The translations under genes and the position numbers were made by a program. This document shows positions 1-12,039 of a stretch of 64,000 nt of DNA, one piece after another. Origin of the DNA: Rhipidocladum racemiflorum (Eukaryota > Streptophyta > Magnoliopsida > Poales > Poaceae); assembly GCA_036346355.1 (NCBI GenBank), contig CM070575.1, positions 63,121,915 to 63,185,914 of the forward strand, given 5' to 3'. Position 1 is the first letter of the stretch. Each line of letters starts with the position of its first letter. The notes below the pieces were generated by a model, which worked only from the letters and a program-made list of their open reading frames with translations, was not told the origin of the DNA and made no database searches.

Positions 1-403
1 TTGAAATATTAACTATCCTATATGGGAACCAAACCGGCGCCCCTCGACTGTGCCATGTTGGCGCACTGCGCGGAGGCAACTCGGTGGTTCTTCGTATTTG
101 TGTTCGGCTCCTGCTTCTTTCGACGTCGTCCATCTGTTTTGTCGGTGCCGATCTGCTACCCACGCGTCCCCGGACGCAGGCTCTACAATCGCCACCAAAT
201 CTACTGTCGTGGAGCCCTCCATGCAGCCCAGTTACCTCGGTGCACCTCCGCATCCAATCCAAACCTAGTTAGTACAAAAAGCACCTCCTCTTCTTAGTAC
301 AAAAAGCACCTCTTCGCTACGGACATACGGTAGGCCCGTGGGAAGTTACCATCGATTTATTCTTAGCAGAGCAAGGCCCTCGTCACCATGTTTTCATTTA
401 GGG
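1..403. other. Intergenic, no gene recognised
   Basis: No reading frame here resembles a protein family. A short direct repeat (AGTACAAAAAGCACCTC, twice around 270-315) is the only structure seen. Confidence 0.4.
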
Positions 404-695
404 TCTCTTTGTTTTAGTTGGGGATTGTAGAAAGCAGTTTTTAAAATTTAGAAGGTTAACAAATATGTAACTTTTAATCTGGATTATAACAATCTGGGAG
501 GCAGATTGTAGCAATATCATAATCCACTTTAGAGGAGCTTTCCTTAGCTTTTTTTTGCAAAAGATCAAAATGCCCATCGAACTTCAGTCAAAATTACCCA
601 TCATTGTCACCCCCCATAGTAGAAATAACAATTTAAACACACTATAATCTGAGTCGCCAAATAGCTGTTTAATCACCAACTTGGCAGCAAGGCCC
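404..695. mobile_element. Degenerate Harbinger/Tourist-like MITE, relative of the MITE at 24566
   Basis: The left end (GGGTCTCTTTG..TTGGGGATTGTAGAAAGCA) and internal stretches such as AATCTGGATTATAACAATCTGG match the intact MITE at 24566-24962. The right end closes at AAGGCCC followed by TAA. It is more diverged than that copy, so it is an older insertion. Confidence 0.55.
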
Positions 696-729
696 TAAGT
701 TGATGCTCTCTTCAGTTCGCAAAAAGGTG

Positions 730-900
730 GTTTTGAGATAAGTGTGGTTAAATTTTTTAAATTTTGACTACCGATATCTTTTTAAATATTCATATTAAAT
801 GCATTGAATAGATTTCTCTTAAAAATGCTTTTATAATATTATAATTTTATTAAGTTTTATAAATATATTGTAATGAAAATTAGTGGTAAAAGTTACATGC
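730..900. repeat. AT-rich MITE-like fragment
   Basis: The core around 825-880 (TTTATAATATTATAATTTTATTAAG, then a TTTATAAATATATTGTAAT-type stretch) recurs in reverse-complement-compatible form at 34690-34793. This suggests a shared small element. No clean TIR or TSD is visible. Confidence 0.3.
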
Positions 901-1352
901 CAGACCTTTTGCTTGGTTAGATGCCTTGATATTAACATCGTATCCGTCTAAAGACATTGCTGCTACTATTTCTTTTTTTTTTCCCTTTTGAAATAAAAAA
1001 CACGCATAACCAGTCGTGAGCACACATCAGCGTCATACTACAATCCACACACAGAAGACAGAACTACATAAAAATTGCTGATGTCATCGTAGTCCCAATA
1101 GTCACATATTTCTCTCATTCTGCCGCTATATTTTCTCTCACGATACAAATTACACAAATCTTAAAGCAAGCGAAAGAGTAAGTAATCTCCGTCTACCCTT
1201 CATTTATGCTTTAATATTTATACAACTTAAAAAAAAAACATAAAAACATCTCTCATTCATTAAACATACACGCTGCGAATAGGATCAAATGGGACAGAAA
1301 TGGCATGAGAAACCCACCACAGATGCTGTTCAGCTATGTTTGAGTAAACGGA

Positions 1353-1357
<5 letters not shown>

Positions 1358-1392
<35 letters not shown>
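1358..1392. repeat. (CT)n microsatellite
   Basis: About 17 uninterrupted CT units, located 3' of the esterase stop codon, probably in or beyond its 3' UTR. Confidence 0.9.
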
Positions 1393-1393
<1 letters not shown>

Positions 1394-1591
1394 ATGTACA
1401 ACACTTGGATAGTTTGAGCTAAATTTCTGTCAGAAACTGTTTATTATTGTACAGTGAGCAACAATGCTTTGATCGGAAGTCGGTACGTCTTCCCTTGTAC
1501 AACGATCCGCACTCTACAACAGGATATTCGAAAGAATGATGGTATTTGTCATTTGACTCTACACCTACCAAATCCGACAATGTTGTCGATG

Positions 1592-4500
1592 CTATAGCTT
1601 TGAATCCCTGGATGAGTTAAATTTCAAATAGGCTTGCGCCAACATGTTACCCAGCTGGAGTTGAGCTTCTGTTGAGAGGTGCAACTGATCATCTCGAAGT
1701 GGCAAGCCCACAGCATCGACAAGAATGACATTAGGAAGATAGATATTTTTCTGAGCTTCCCTGACAATATCAGTGTAATTTCCCTCCCCTGATGCAAGAC
1801 CAACCTGACAAGAAAAAGAACCATTACATAAAATTCTTATGCCTCACCCTACATAGACATGAGAAAGGGCACCACTATGTTCACAAATTCTTCTCTGAAA
1901 AAAAAACGGAATGAGTGCAGAGGTGCAAATCAGAGGTAGCTGTTTGTAGATCAAGGGTGAGTGCAGCAGGTTACGGAGAGTCGAAACACCAGAATCCAGA
2001 TCACTTCTTTTGTACAAGTTTCTTAACTTCACTGGTACATAAATAATTTCCCTACAAACTTCAATAGTACATAGATCATTTCCCTATGATGCATGAATCA
2101 CTATTATGGCTTCTGCAAAACAGTGTAAGTCCTAGATAGATTACAGAAAGCCAGTAACAACCAGAGATTGTGGGTTCCAAAAAAAAATGCCCGCTGAACC
2201 AAATGAAATTTTGTAAGAAACCACTAATTTTCTATAAGTTCTGTTATATTAGGGCAAAGTATTGTAGTGAACAACTAAACATTAATCCACTTGTTAAGTC
2301 CAAAATTCACAAACCATATTAGCGCTGGTAGACCATGGAGTGACTAGAAACCACCTACAGGCACTTGGTGGTAACATGCCCTTGTTTTAAGATGTGAGAC
2401 GTCTGGATTAAGGCATTAATAAAATAAATCTATAATAGTATTGATCAGGAACATGTTGAATTGGGTCACAGTCATGTTATCTGCTCATAAGCACCATAAA
2501 GATAATCACATTGAGTCAAAGGAAAGAAAAATGGAAGCGATACAAGAGACGGTTAGGTACTAGATAGTGTGCTATTTAAAGCGTTGCTTTGAGGAAGACA
2601 TATTCTAAAGATAGTTTGGCAAGAGCCACAGAACATCGCACAATGCTTTTAAGTTATGGGTAATACAGAAACAAAACTTCTATGTAAATCTGGGGTTCTT
2701 TCTTGTATGGTTGTTAGGATTAGTTTGGTGGTGTTTGGCACTATGATACAGTATACTGCCATTTTATATGCCATGAGCTAGTGACATATGGTAGGAGATA
2801 TTGTCCATGGAAGGCCTAGTAGCTAAAAGGCCGTTGTCATTCTGATAGATCATGGGAGGTGGTCCTAGCTGGTAGGTTCAACACTAAACTACTGGAGTAC
2901 TTCCAGAGGGTCACAAATCACATATCATAATGGCTCAAAAATCCTTGTACAACTTCAAAGCGCTGGATTGGACAAAAATATGCGAGATCAAACTCCACAG
3001 GATGAACCCATCATTCCTTCCCCATGCTGAGATTCTTGCAGCATCTAGGTCGAGTGATTGAATCATTCCATGCTCATGTGGAAGCTTTCATTCATACTAG
3101 ATCTTGGTGATGCTTCACCCCATCTCCGTGTTTAGTTAATAATCCACCAATTGATTTACATAAACATGTGAGAAATGCAGCATTGCTAACTTCATTTTGT
3201 TTTGAAATCATAGTCATTGCAGTCTCAAAATGCTTCTGTGTTCAATTTCCATACCCAGCGACTAAAAACAACCACAAAAGACCAATGGTAAAAGAATGAC
3301 AATAAATGAGATGGGTGTTTTATACAAGAATTACTAGAGAACTTGTGGTACAACCACGCATAATCTAACAAGTACTTCCTTGTATTATGTCTCGCTTAAC
3401 ATCTGCAATACTATCATGCGGATTGAGTTTCCTAGCTAGTGGCAACCTCAAAGGTACATACTTCTCCCAACTGGTATATGTTTTAGACGTGATCCTTGAA
3501 TCCACCTTGATTTCTCATACTTGAGTACTTGACCAACTATTATTCATTTTGTAATGAGTTGAGCCAGTCACTTTGCACACAGTCCATATCACCACCATAC
3601 AGAGGAGCAAATCATGCCATTAGTTACTTTGAGAGTTGTCCGCACTCTGTCAAGATGGCACTCCGTAATCACTAATTTAACCAAAACCTAAGCAACCATA
3701 TGGTCCATAAAGCAGCTAGATCTAGTTCAGCTAAACCCTAATCTCCCAAGCAATCAAATTGCCTGCAAACCAAAGAAGAGCCTTTGTCTATCTAATCCAT
3801 GAATACTAGAATCTTGCCAACAAATTGTTTGGTTTGAGCTGAGCTCCAAACAACTGAATTATTTTTCTGGCAAATGCATGAGCACAGAAGTAAAATTACC
3901 CCCAAATGACGAAAATTCCATCAAATTCCTCCAGTGAGCACACGGATGGCCCAACATTACGCCATCCAATTCCATTAGTCATAAAAGAGCCAACTTTAAG
4001 GTCAACTACGCGTAGATTGATTTGTCCAAGAAATAATCAGGAGCTGAATTGAAGTTAACGCTAGTGAGTCAACCGCATGTTACCTGGATGACGAGCAGAT
4101 TGGGCAAGCCGAGATCGGCCCTGAGATCGGCGACCAGGAGCTCCATCTTGCCGCCGTACGACCGCGCGTCGTCCAGCTCGATGGTGTCGCTCTCCCCCTG
4201 GAACCACAGCACGGCGCCGACCGTCCCGCCGCCGTCCGCCACCGCGGCGCGGGTCCTGGCGACGGCGGCCTCGTAGAGCGGCTGGCCCTTGGCCCACATC
4301 CAGATCCTGGTGCCTCCCACCGCGCACGGCACGAGCCCGAGTACCAGGGATTGGGAAGCGGAAGCTAGGACGTGCTGGGCGAAGGGCATGGCGGGGCCGA
4401 GGCCGCACGTCTTGTGGGTGTCGATGTCGGCGTGGAGGGGCGGCGCGGCGGTGGCCCAGCGGCGGGAGGCGGCGAGGCGGAGGACGCGCGGGTGCGGGAG

Positions 4501-4725
4501 GTAGGGGGCCGGGAGAGGGGAGAGGAGCTGGCCGCGGCCGGCCATGTTGGACTGGCCGGCGAGGAGGAAGAGAAGCTTGGGGCGGTGCGCGTAGGGCGAG
4601 TAGGAGGAGGCGAAGGGGAGGGGGAAGATGCCATCGGGCGGCGCGAGGTGGAGGAGGAAGGAGAGCAGCGCCGCGGCCGCCAGGGCGCCGAGCAGCACAC
4701 GCAGCGGCTGCCGCGCCGGCTTCAT
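1592..4725 (-). CDS. SGNH-type carbohydrate esterase (sialate O-acetylesterase domain, At4g34215-like)
   Basis: Two exons, 4084-4725 and 1592-1804, joined by a 2.28-kb GT-AG intron in phase 0, giving 284 residues. Residues 8-27 form a hydrophobic signal or membrane-anchor segment. The first SGNH block AGQSNMAGRG carries the candidate nucleophile Ser59. A conserved WFQGESD block lies near 174-180. The second exon supplies DDQLH, with the Asp253-x-x-His256 pair expected of the catalytic Asp/His, so the triad is split across the intron but complete. The family (DUF303/SASA, plant probable carbohydrate esterases) removes O-acetyl groups from carbohydrates; the substrate here is unknown, and the N-terminal segment suggests the secretory pathway. 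I chose the Met of MKPARQ because the hydrophobic segment follows at once; an in-frame ATG lies 42 bases upstream. A MITE ends about 50 bases upstream of the start and may form part of the promoter or 5' UTR. Confidence 0.9.
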
Positions 4726-4776
4726 GATTGCTTGATTTGCTTTGCCTTGCGGATTCCGCAGGTTCACACACTGTTA

Positions 4777-5041
4777 GATCCTGTTCGGTACGGTTCAGAT
4801 TCTAACAGAAACGAAAATAGTTTCAGATTCTTAGTAGAAACGTTTCAAGTAGAATCAGAATCATTGTCTGAAAACCGTTTGGCTAGCTGTCTGGATTATG
4901 TGAATCAGGGTGGAATGGGGTTGAGGGCGATTCAGCCTCGGCGTGGAAAAAAAAAGAAATATTCCGAGTTTTAATCCGTTTGGCTGGGTTTCTCCCAAAT
5001 TCTAGTTGAAACGGCCCGGTTCCAAGTTGCCAAACGATGCC
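4777..5041. mobile_element. Degenerate Harbinger-like MITE upstream of the esterase
   Basis: The element is bounded by TTA on both sides (4774-4776 and 5042-5044). Its imperfect terminal repeats are GATCCTGTTCGGTACGG and the reverse of CCAAACGATGCC. Its near end is 51 bases from the esterase ATG, so it probably overlaps the promoter or 5' UTR. Confidence 0.5.
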
Positions 5042-5205
5042 TTAATATGGCCATAGCTCCAACTCCACCAGACCTAGGAATACCCTACTCCACCAAATCC
5101 GTAGATCTAACGGAGCTGAAGCTCTGCTAAATAGGACTTCACGTTGAACCGTCGTCCGATCGGGAACGGATTATGGATCTTGTCTCCCACCTAGCTCAAT
5201 CTAGG

Positions 5206-5425
5206 TGTTAGACAACCTCGCTATCGAATAGTCCGGGGTTGCCTAATGGATCTCAAGTGGAGAATAGACAGGGAGAAAGAGAGACACAATATGAGGAGGA
5301 ACCAGGCCTGCTTTATTATTCTCAGATGCTTCTTGCAGTACAAAGGTAGCCTGCTTTCCTATATATAGCTGTTTCCGCTTAGAGATAAGGAAGAGTCCAT
5401 ATAGGATACTAATCGCTTCCTAACA
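5206..5425 (-). repeat. Copia 3' LTR (left copy)
   Basis: Starts TGTTAGACAACC and ends CTAACA. It is about 85-90% like the right copy by eye, with several small indels, so the insertion is not recent. Confidence 0.92.
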
Positions 5426-5967
5426 CTTCTTGGACTTTTCATCATGCGAGATGCATATGCCTCATTAAAACTCCATAAAAACCCATTAGGAAAAATAATG
5501 AGAAAAGAGTACATAGCACACGCTGTTGTGTTGCACGGATTGCCTCATCAAAAACCTTATGTAAGAAAACTTCAATGAAAAACTTACTTAAGGAAAAGAG
5601 TACAATCCACCCAAACTTCAATGTTAATCTTCAAGATTTACGCGGTACTCAAACTTCATGGTTGAGATTTATGTAGGAGTATGTGAAAATCTCTCTGAAA
5701 TCTGCACTTCTCTAAGCCTCATAATCCCGATTCCTCTAATACATCTTTCAAAGGAAGATGCTCGGAGTGACTTAGTGAATAAATCATGTAGATTTTCACA
5801 CGACTTAGTATGCAGTATCTTTATCTCGTTCATCTTATGCATTTCATGAGCATAAAAGAACTTGGGGGTTGATATGCTTTGTAATGTTACTCTTCACATA
5901 TCCCATTTGTACTTGTGCAACACAAGCTGCATTATCTTCATAGATAATAGTGGGGTTTGTTCCATGT

Positions 5968-6473
5968 TCAGACCACATGACTTCTGGATGTGGTGAACCA
6001 TTCTTCGAAGCCATGCACATTCCCGAGAGGCTTCATACAATGCAATGATTTTCTCGAGTGGTTAGTCGACGCCGAGACAAGAGTCCGCTTAGACGACTTT
6101 CTAAGAAATTGCCGCTCCACCGCAAGGAAAACATACCCATTGTGATTTGCCAAGATAGTGTCCGATAGGTACCCAAAGATTCCTGGAGCTAACTAAATTC
6201 AATTCATTGTTTCTTCAGAAACAAGCCGAGGTCTTTGCTTCCTTGAAGGTAACTGAAGATGTCCTTCACCCCTTTCCAATGCCTTTGGTGGGTTCTCAGA
6301 TTTGTCAAGCGCTTAGCAAATTCACTCGCTGAACGCAATGTCCGCCTAGTGCTATTCGCAGGTACATGAGCGCTCCAATTGCACTCAAGTATGGGAATTC
6401 CGCTCCCGTGACTTCCTCCCTCTTCTTTAGGCCTCAGACGGTCTAGGTCTGCTTGGAGTGACCTTCCGACCAT
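5968..6473 (-). pseudogene. Copia RNase H / RT C-terminal remnant
   Basis: Minus-strand frames read HWKGVKDIFSYLQGSKDLGLF, the conserved Copia segment linking reverse transcriptase to RNase H. An RNase H piece with the typical ECAW-like context follows. The frame is broken between them. Confidence 0.75.
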
Positions 6474-6791
6474 TGGGGGTCTTTATGGGTATGCCTTTTC
6501 AAAGCCAAATCTCTCCAACACTTTCAAGGTAGGATACTTGGTGTACCAAGATTCCGCCTTGGACATGTTCAAGTCGAAGCCTTAAACAGAACTTGGTTTA
6601 CCCTAAGTCTTTCATTTCAAACTCAGATTTCAAGTATGTGCATGCTTCTTCAATTTCCTCATCCGTCCCAATGATGTTCAAGTCATCTACATAGACGGAG
6701 ATTATACAAAATCCATTCGTGGATCAAGCAGATTGTATAAATACACATGGACAATCTTCACTGCTCGCGGTAGCCTTTCTTGCGGAGAAAG

Positions 6792-7073
6792 TCACTCAAA
6801 CGATTGTACCACATTCTTCCTCGACTGTTTTAGCCCATACAGTGATTTCTCCAATTTCACCTTTGTATAGGTTTCTCGTTGCTCTGTCTTGGTTCGATAG
6901 GATACCTTCCGGTATTTTTCATATAAATCTCCGAATCCAAGTTTCCATACAAATATGCCGTTTGTGACAACATCCATTAGCTTCATTCTCAACTTCAAGT
7001 TGACTACCATTGAGATTAAGTATCTAAAGGTAATTCCACTCCATGACCGGAGAATAGGTTTCTTCATAATCAA
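6792..7073 (-). pseudogene. Copia reverse transcriptase remnant
   Basis: The minus-strand frame contains the KLEKSLYGLKQS motif and the preceding RYLISMVVNLKLRMKLMDV block of Copia reverse transcriptases. The catalytic YVDD block is not seen intact. Confidence 0.8.
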
Positions 7074-8086
7074 CTCCTAGGACGTTGAGTGAAACCTTGA
7101 ACAACAAGCCTTGCAATGGTTGTTGCTCTTTTCATAGATTCTCCTATTATTACAAAATTTATGGCCATTTCACATGGTGTGCTTCATGCACTTCTACTTG
7201 CTCTTCATTGCTATTTCCCATTTCAGAGCAAGTTCCTTTAGTTTTTTCTCGCCAATGTGCAAGACACATTATTTCCGGCTTCTTCAATTGAAGATTCAAA
7301 CTGGAATTGCCTTTTCGACAGTGCTTCTTTCCGTGCAGTCTCAACTGCTCCCTTCTTGCTTTGGGGTATTTTTGTGATTGGCTATGGTAAGTCCTCTTGC
7401 CCATTTTTCCCAGACGTCTCCTACTTTGGGTTTGAGAAGCCGATTTCTGTTCTTTTCTTTGAGGCCTTCAACAGATGAGGATACCTTCGCTTTCTTTGGT
7501 ATTTCCACCCCTCTCGTGCATTTCTTTGCCTGGTACATGCGACTTAACCACGCTCTTCGTGATCACAAAAATGATCGTGGTTCATTTGCTAAATTACGCA
7601 AATCAATTATCTTCCTGGACTTCTTGATTTGCTTCATTAGTGCGAGGGTCATCGCGCTGGGATCCCAGTGGAATGCCATATTATTTCCTAAGATTTTTCA
7701 TCCAATGGTTGATTCTCTCCCTAATGACGGAACGGTCCTCGCCAAAGATACAACAATGACCTGGCAGATGTAAGTCTCGATCATGGGTTCCAAATACCGA
7801 TTATGGATGCACTCTCATAACCAACGATATCCCGAGACTTGCGGAGAGGGCCCATTGCAAATTACCGTGTGGGGTGGTATAGGTACATATACCATACATT
7901 CAATTCTTTCAGTTGACCCAATGCACTAGTTTGCATGGTTGAATGGATGTTGTAGGCCGATTGTCTATAATTGATGAGTGCTTGCTGCAGATACAGATCA
8001 AGCGTGTCCTCAACAATTGTTGGACAAGTTACAACTCTGCAAGAGCGGCCGGCAATAAACTTAATCCTCTTTATGAGTGCTTCAAA

Positions 8087-8407
8087 TTAGTCCATTTTGC
8101 GTATGGACATGCGGTACATGCAGTGCTCAATAGTTATTCCATTCTTTGTGCAATAATCATCAAATGCCTTGGAAGTAAATTTGTTGGCATTGTCCATTCG
8201 AATGGACTTCACGCGATGATCGTGAAAAACATTCTTAATTCGATGATCTCGCGAGATCAGCTTTGCGAATGCATGATTCCTTGTTAGAAACATGTATGCA
8301 CCATTTCGAGGAAGCATCAATGAGCACCATAAAGTATCGAACGGCCCCGACAAGGGCTGAATCGACCGCAAATATCCCTCAATGCGTTCAGAATGCAGGG
8401 ATTTCAT
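8087..8407 (-). pseudogene. Copia integrase core remnant
   Basis: The minus-strand frame includes VKSIRMDNANKFTSKAFDDYC and NGITIEH, the region of the second catalytic Asp in the integrase core. The usual IR-DNGxEF context is partly altered (DNANKF). Confidence 0.8.
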
Positions 8408-8670
8408 GTTGCACTTTCATAACAGAGGGTCCTAGTTATTAATTTCCTGGCACATGCATGGCACACAAACTCTTCATGATTCGGGAAATTCTTAACATTA
8501 ATGCCATGACCTTGTGAGTTGTTAACTATATTTTTCATCAATCTCGCATCAGGATGGCCTAATCTACAATGCCATAAAGCAAATAATTCAGAGCTTCTAA
8601 AGACAAATTCTTCAAAGAAGTATAATCGCGTGTGCATTGATTTTCGTGTAGTATAGCCAGATTCATACAT
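8404..8670 (-). pseudogene. Copia GAG-pre-integrase / integrase zinc-finger remnant
   Basis: The frame reads LWHCRLGHPDARLMKNIV followed by a Cys pair (CHAC). This is the HHCC-type pre-integrase domain that precedes the integrase core. Confidence 0.82.
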
Positions 8671-8813
8671 TTAGGATATTTTTCTAATACCATTTTTCAT
8701 ACTCCGCGTGCTTCATAATGCACAAATGCTATTTGCCATTTTCTTCATTGGTTTCTACGTGAAACCTATCATTGGTAGGATATCCTTGAAACTTTAAGAG
8801 AGTGCGGGTTGAT

Positions 8814-9083
8814 TCAGTACAAGAGGGCTTCTTCAATTACCAAAGTTGTACCCATTGGCAATATAATTGTGGCTCTTCCTGAACCTATTATATGCGTATC
8901 GCTCTGCGATAAGGTCGTAATCCTTCCAAATGCTTCTTCGCGGATCGCCTGGAAGTATTTCGACTCTCTTAAGATGGTATTTGTTGTGCCACTATCAACA
9001 ATGCATATTTCCTCCATTGGGCTACCACGATTTCTAGATGAAAAGAAATATAATTCTAACTGATAAAGGCAAAGTAATTTCAA
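8814..9083 (-). pseudogene. Copia aspartic protease remnant
   Basis: The frame shows CIVDSGTTNTILRESKYF. The DSG triad is intact, as in retroviral-type proteases, and a hydrophobic GSGRATIILPMGTT strand follows. Confidence 0.75.
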
Positions 9084-9224
9084 ATATTGCTTGAAAATAT
9101 AGAATAATTTGAATAAAGAATAAATTGAAATTTATTCATGAGAAAAGAAAATGTATGCTCTTCTAAGAGCTTACAATTCTTTATTCAAAATTCATTAACA
9201 ACGATCGCTCGTAGCCTGCGAACT

Positions 9225-10560
9225 TCAAAGTACCCCAATCTTGCCGTGCTTGGAGCAAGATGGTGGATTTGAGTTTCTCGAATCGCTTCGTGCAAGGCAT
9301 AATTCAAGTGCACTCACCTCACCCATGTATTCATTATTCATAGTGGTGAAAAGTGATACCTGGGAGTACAAAATTTGATCGCTTTGCTCTAAAGAGGTTA
9401 CTTGTCCTTCGAGGACCCTAAACCGATGGCAATTCGTAGCTTCTTGCTCATAAACACGATCTTCACATTGATTCCCATATGAGATAGTTCTCACCATTCG
9501 GGCTTCTTCAAAACTCACATATGACAATGCTGGTATTTACATATTCATAGGATTCTTTCATTAGATTACTGCGGTAATCTAATAGAAAGTGGTTGCAAGA
9601 TTCATAATTGCATAATTAAATTCTCATGAATTTCAAAGAACTAAAAGAAAGCAATAATTTCAAGATTCATAAATACAAGATTCATAGATGATATTCATAA
9701 GTAGATTCATATATACACAGATTCATAAATATTCGGAATAAACAATAATTGCACAATTCATAAATTCATAAATCATGAAATAAATTCTCGAAATTTCCGA
9801 ATTTTTCTTAGTATTTGGCAATTTTCTGGTAATTATACAAAGAATTTTCCAAGATCACTTGATAACAGAAAATAAATTGCAACATGAATTAAACATGGCA
9901 TAAGTCTAATTACAACTTATATAATTCTTGGCATTGGTCGAGCAAAACAGTAATGAATATCTCTCATTAATTTGACTCTTGGCGAGGTCAACTCTGCCCC
10001 TAGGGCTCACATGAGGGAGGGAGCACTTCCGCTTTAGGGTGCCAATTAAAGAACCAAGCCTCATGTGTGTTTTCCTAGACACCAATTGTCTCATATCCTG
10101 CTTATTCATTACCAAAATCAAATCCCAACCACTCATGTTCTCATAAATCGATGTATGAGAAATCGAATTTTCCTAACACTTTTCATAATTTCGCTAATTT
10201 CCAAGCAATTTTCGTAATTACTTTACAACAGAAAATCAATTTCAAAGAAATATCAACATGACATAATTCATAAATTCATAAATTCGGAAAATAAATTCTC
10301 AAGAATTTCCGATATTCTAAATAGAGCAATTATTGCAAAAATTCAAATATTCATAAATTGTCAAAAGATAATGCTAGAAAAAAACAAATCCAAATAATTT
10401 TCTACAATTTTCTAGGATTTTTCATAATTTTGTGGCAATTTTTCAGAATTCGACTATTTCTAATTGATTCTCAATTCTTCAAGCATTTTCAGAGAAAATA
10501 AAATAAAAGTAATATTCTGGGGGTAAAAAGGGGTTTCACCTTAACCGGCAGACTTCTAAC
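9225..10560. other. AT-rich interior of the Copia element, no gag seen
   Basis: The region is rich in repeated TTCATAAATTC and AATTTCC motifs. A 100-residue minus-strand frame at 9225-9527 matches no Copia protein that I recognise. Confidence 0.4.
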
Positions 10561-11640
10561 TGCTTTTGAATGCACTTCAAGTCCATAGACTCCATGTCCT
10601 CAGATCTCCATGTCCTGTACTCCCACGCAAAGAAAGGGCGATCGGCGCGGTCGGTCGCTTGAGTCGCCGCGAAGGCCCACGACGGCGCGACTTACTTGGC
10701 TGGGTCGCCTCAGTTAAGCGGCGAGTCACTCAGAAGAATGAGGCAATACGCCAGCGGTCGGCCACATCGGCTTGAACAACCGGCGACAAATGACGACCGA
10801 CGCGCCGGCAATGACGTCATGGGCTTTCAGGCGCCAAGCAGACGAGCGCAGATGTGGCGCGCCAGGAAACGTGGAGCGGACGGCCGGCTCGGGGGATGCG
10901 CTTCGTGCGCGAGGTCAAGGCGCGGCAGCCGCTCGGGCCAGACGGCAGCCCGTCCCGCGCGGGGTCGACTTTGCCGGCGCGCCGGGGCGGCGCGAGGGTC
11001 GGCGCTGGGTCATTGATTCGGGCGGTCGCGGCACCTCCTTCAAACGCGCGGCAACGCGGCTTCTAGCCGGCCGGTTTCGAGCGCAGCCAGGAGATAAAGC
11101 TAGGATCGGTGCCAGCCCGTCAAGCGGCCGACCGAATACCGTGGCGCTGCGCTGGCTACGACCAATTGGCTTCGGGCGATACTTTCCGTGCCAGATGTGA
11201 GGCCGCGGCGGTCGGTTTATTTGCTGCTGCGTGCGCGATGACTTGTCTTGTAGCGATCGGTAGCTTGTTGCTATGATCTGTAAAAGTTGTCAGAATTTAT
11301 AGCTTATACACGTGACGGCTTGCGCCAATTTTTGCGACTTCGTGCGGATTCTACGTATGCATGCTTCACAACATGCATGCTGGCCGATTCTTTCCATGTG
11401 CTTCACGTTACTTGATGCAAGAGGAAACTTGACTAGCGTCTGGCGTATACTTGCATGCATGCCGAACTAGCTAGCCGCAAGCTAAATTTTTCTTCTTTGC
11501 ATGCATGAGGCCAAGGCGCACTCGCCGCAGCGGCTGCGTGCCACGCCGACGAGGCCATCAGGCGGCTGCGCCTTGGCTTCAATCCGTGAACTTTCGTGTA
11601 CTGCATAAGCATATATAGGATTCTTCACGAGATTAGATCA
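10560..11640. other. GC-rich insert in the position expected for gag
   Basis: About 600 bases of strongly GC-rich sequence (10600-11220) adjoin AT-rich DNA. The plus-strand open frames are low-complexity Arg/Ala/Gly-rich and look like composition artefacts. It could be a captured host fragment or decayed leader. Confidence 0.35.
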
Positions 11641-11703
11641 ATCCCGCGTATCTCACCTTTCTCACCTTTCAATCTTTCTCGCCGTAGAGCTGTGCTGATA
11701 ACG

Positions 11704-11919
11704 TGTTAGACAACCTCGCCATCGAATAGTCCGGTTGCCTAATAGATCTCAAGTGGAGAATAGACAGGGAGAAAGAGAGACACAGCATGAGGAGGAACCA
11801 GGGCCTGCTTTATTATTCCTGTATGCTTTCTTCAGACAAAGGGGTAGCCTCGCTTCCTATATATAAAGTTCTAGAGATAAGGAAGAGTCCATATAGGATA
11901 CGGAATCAGTTTCCTAACA
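11704..11919 (-). repeat. Copia 5' LTR (right copy)
   Basis: Matches 5206-5425 end to end. On the minus strand it is followed by CGTTATCAGCAC, a weak match to the iMet primer-binding site. Confidence 0.92.
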
Positions 11920-12039
11920 CTAGGTTCGCTACGTCGGCGCATAGCGATTAATCACCGATTAAATGGGCTAGACGGCTGTCTAGACAGGATAAATCGGTCA
12001 AAGGAACCGTGAGCTCGACGATCATTTCATTTCTAAACT

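Larger units (their letters stand above)
5206..11919 (-). mobile_element. Decayed Copia LTR retrotransposon with both LTRs
   Basis: The element is flanked by a 5-bp target duplication CTAGG (5201-5205 and 11920-11924). The LTRs are 5206-5425 and 11704-11919 (220 and 216 bp), both TGTTAG...CTAACA. The coding strand is minus. Recognisable pol pieces in element order are protease, GAG-pre-integrase, integrase, reverse transcriptase and RNase H, all broken by stops and frameshifts. Next to the right (5') LTR lies a tRNA-iMet-like primer site with a TATCAG core. No gag is recognisable. Where gag should be there is a GC-rich tract (about 10560-11220) and an AT-rich tract (about 9540-10500) full of TTCATAAATTCATAA-type repeats. 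Confidence 0.92.

Noticed and set aside
4061..4974. Long frames overlapping esterase exon 1 in other frames and on the opposite strand
   Set aside because: They arise from the GC-rich exon. Only the frame with GQSNMAGRG and WFQGESD matches a family.
10566..11200. Arg/Ala-rich frames in the GC-rich tract
   Set aside because: Low-complexity products of base composition, overlapping in all three frames.
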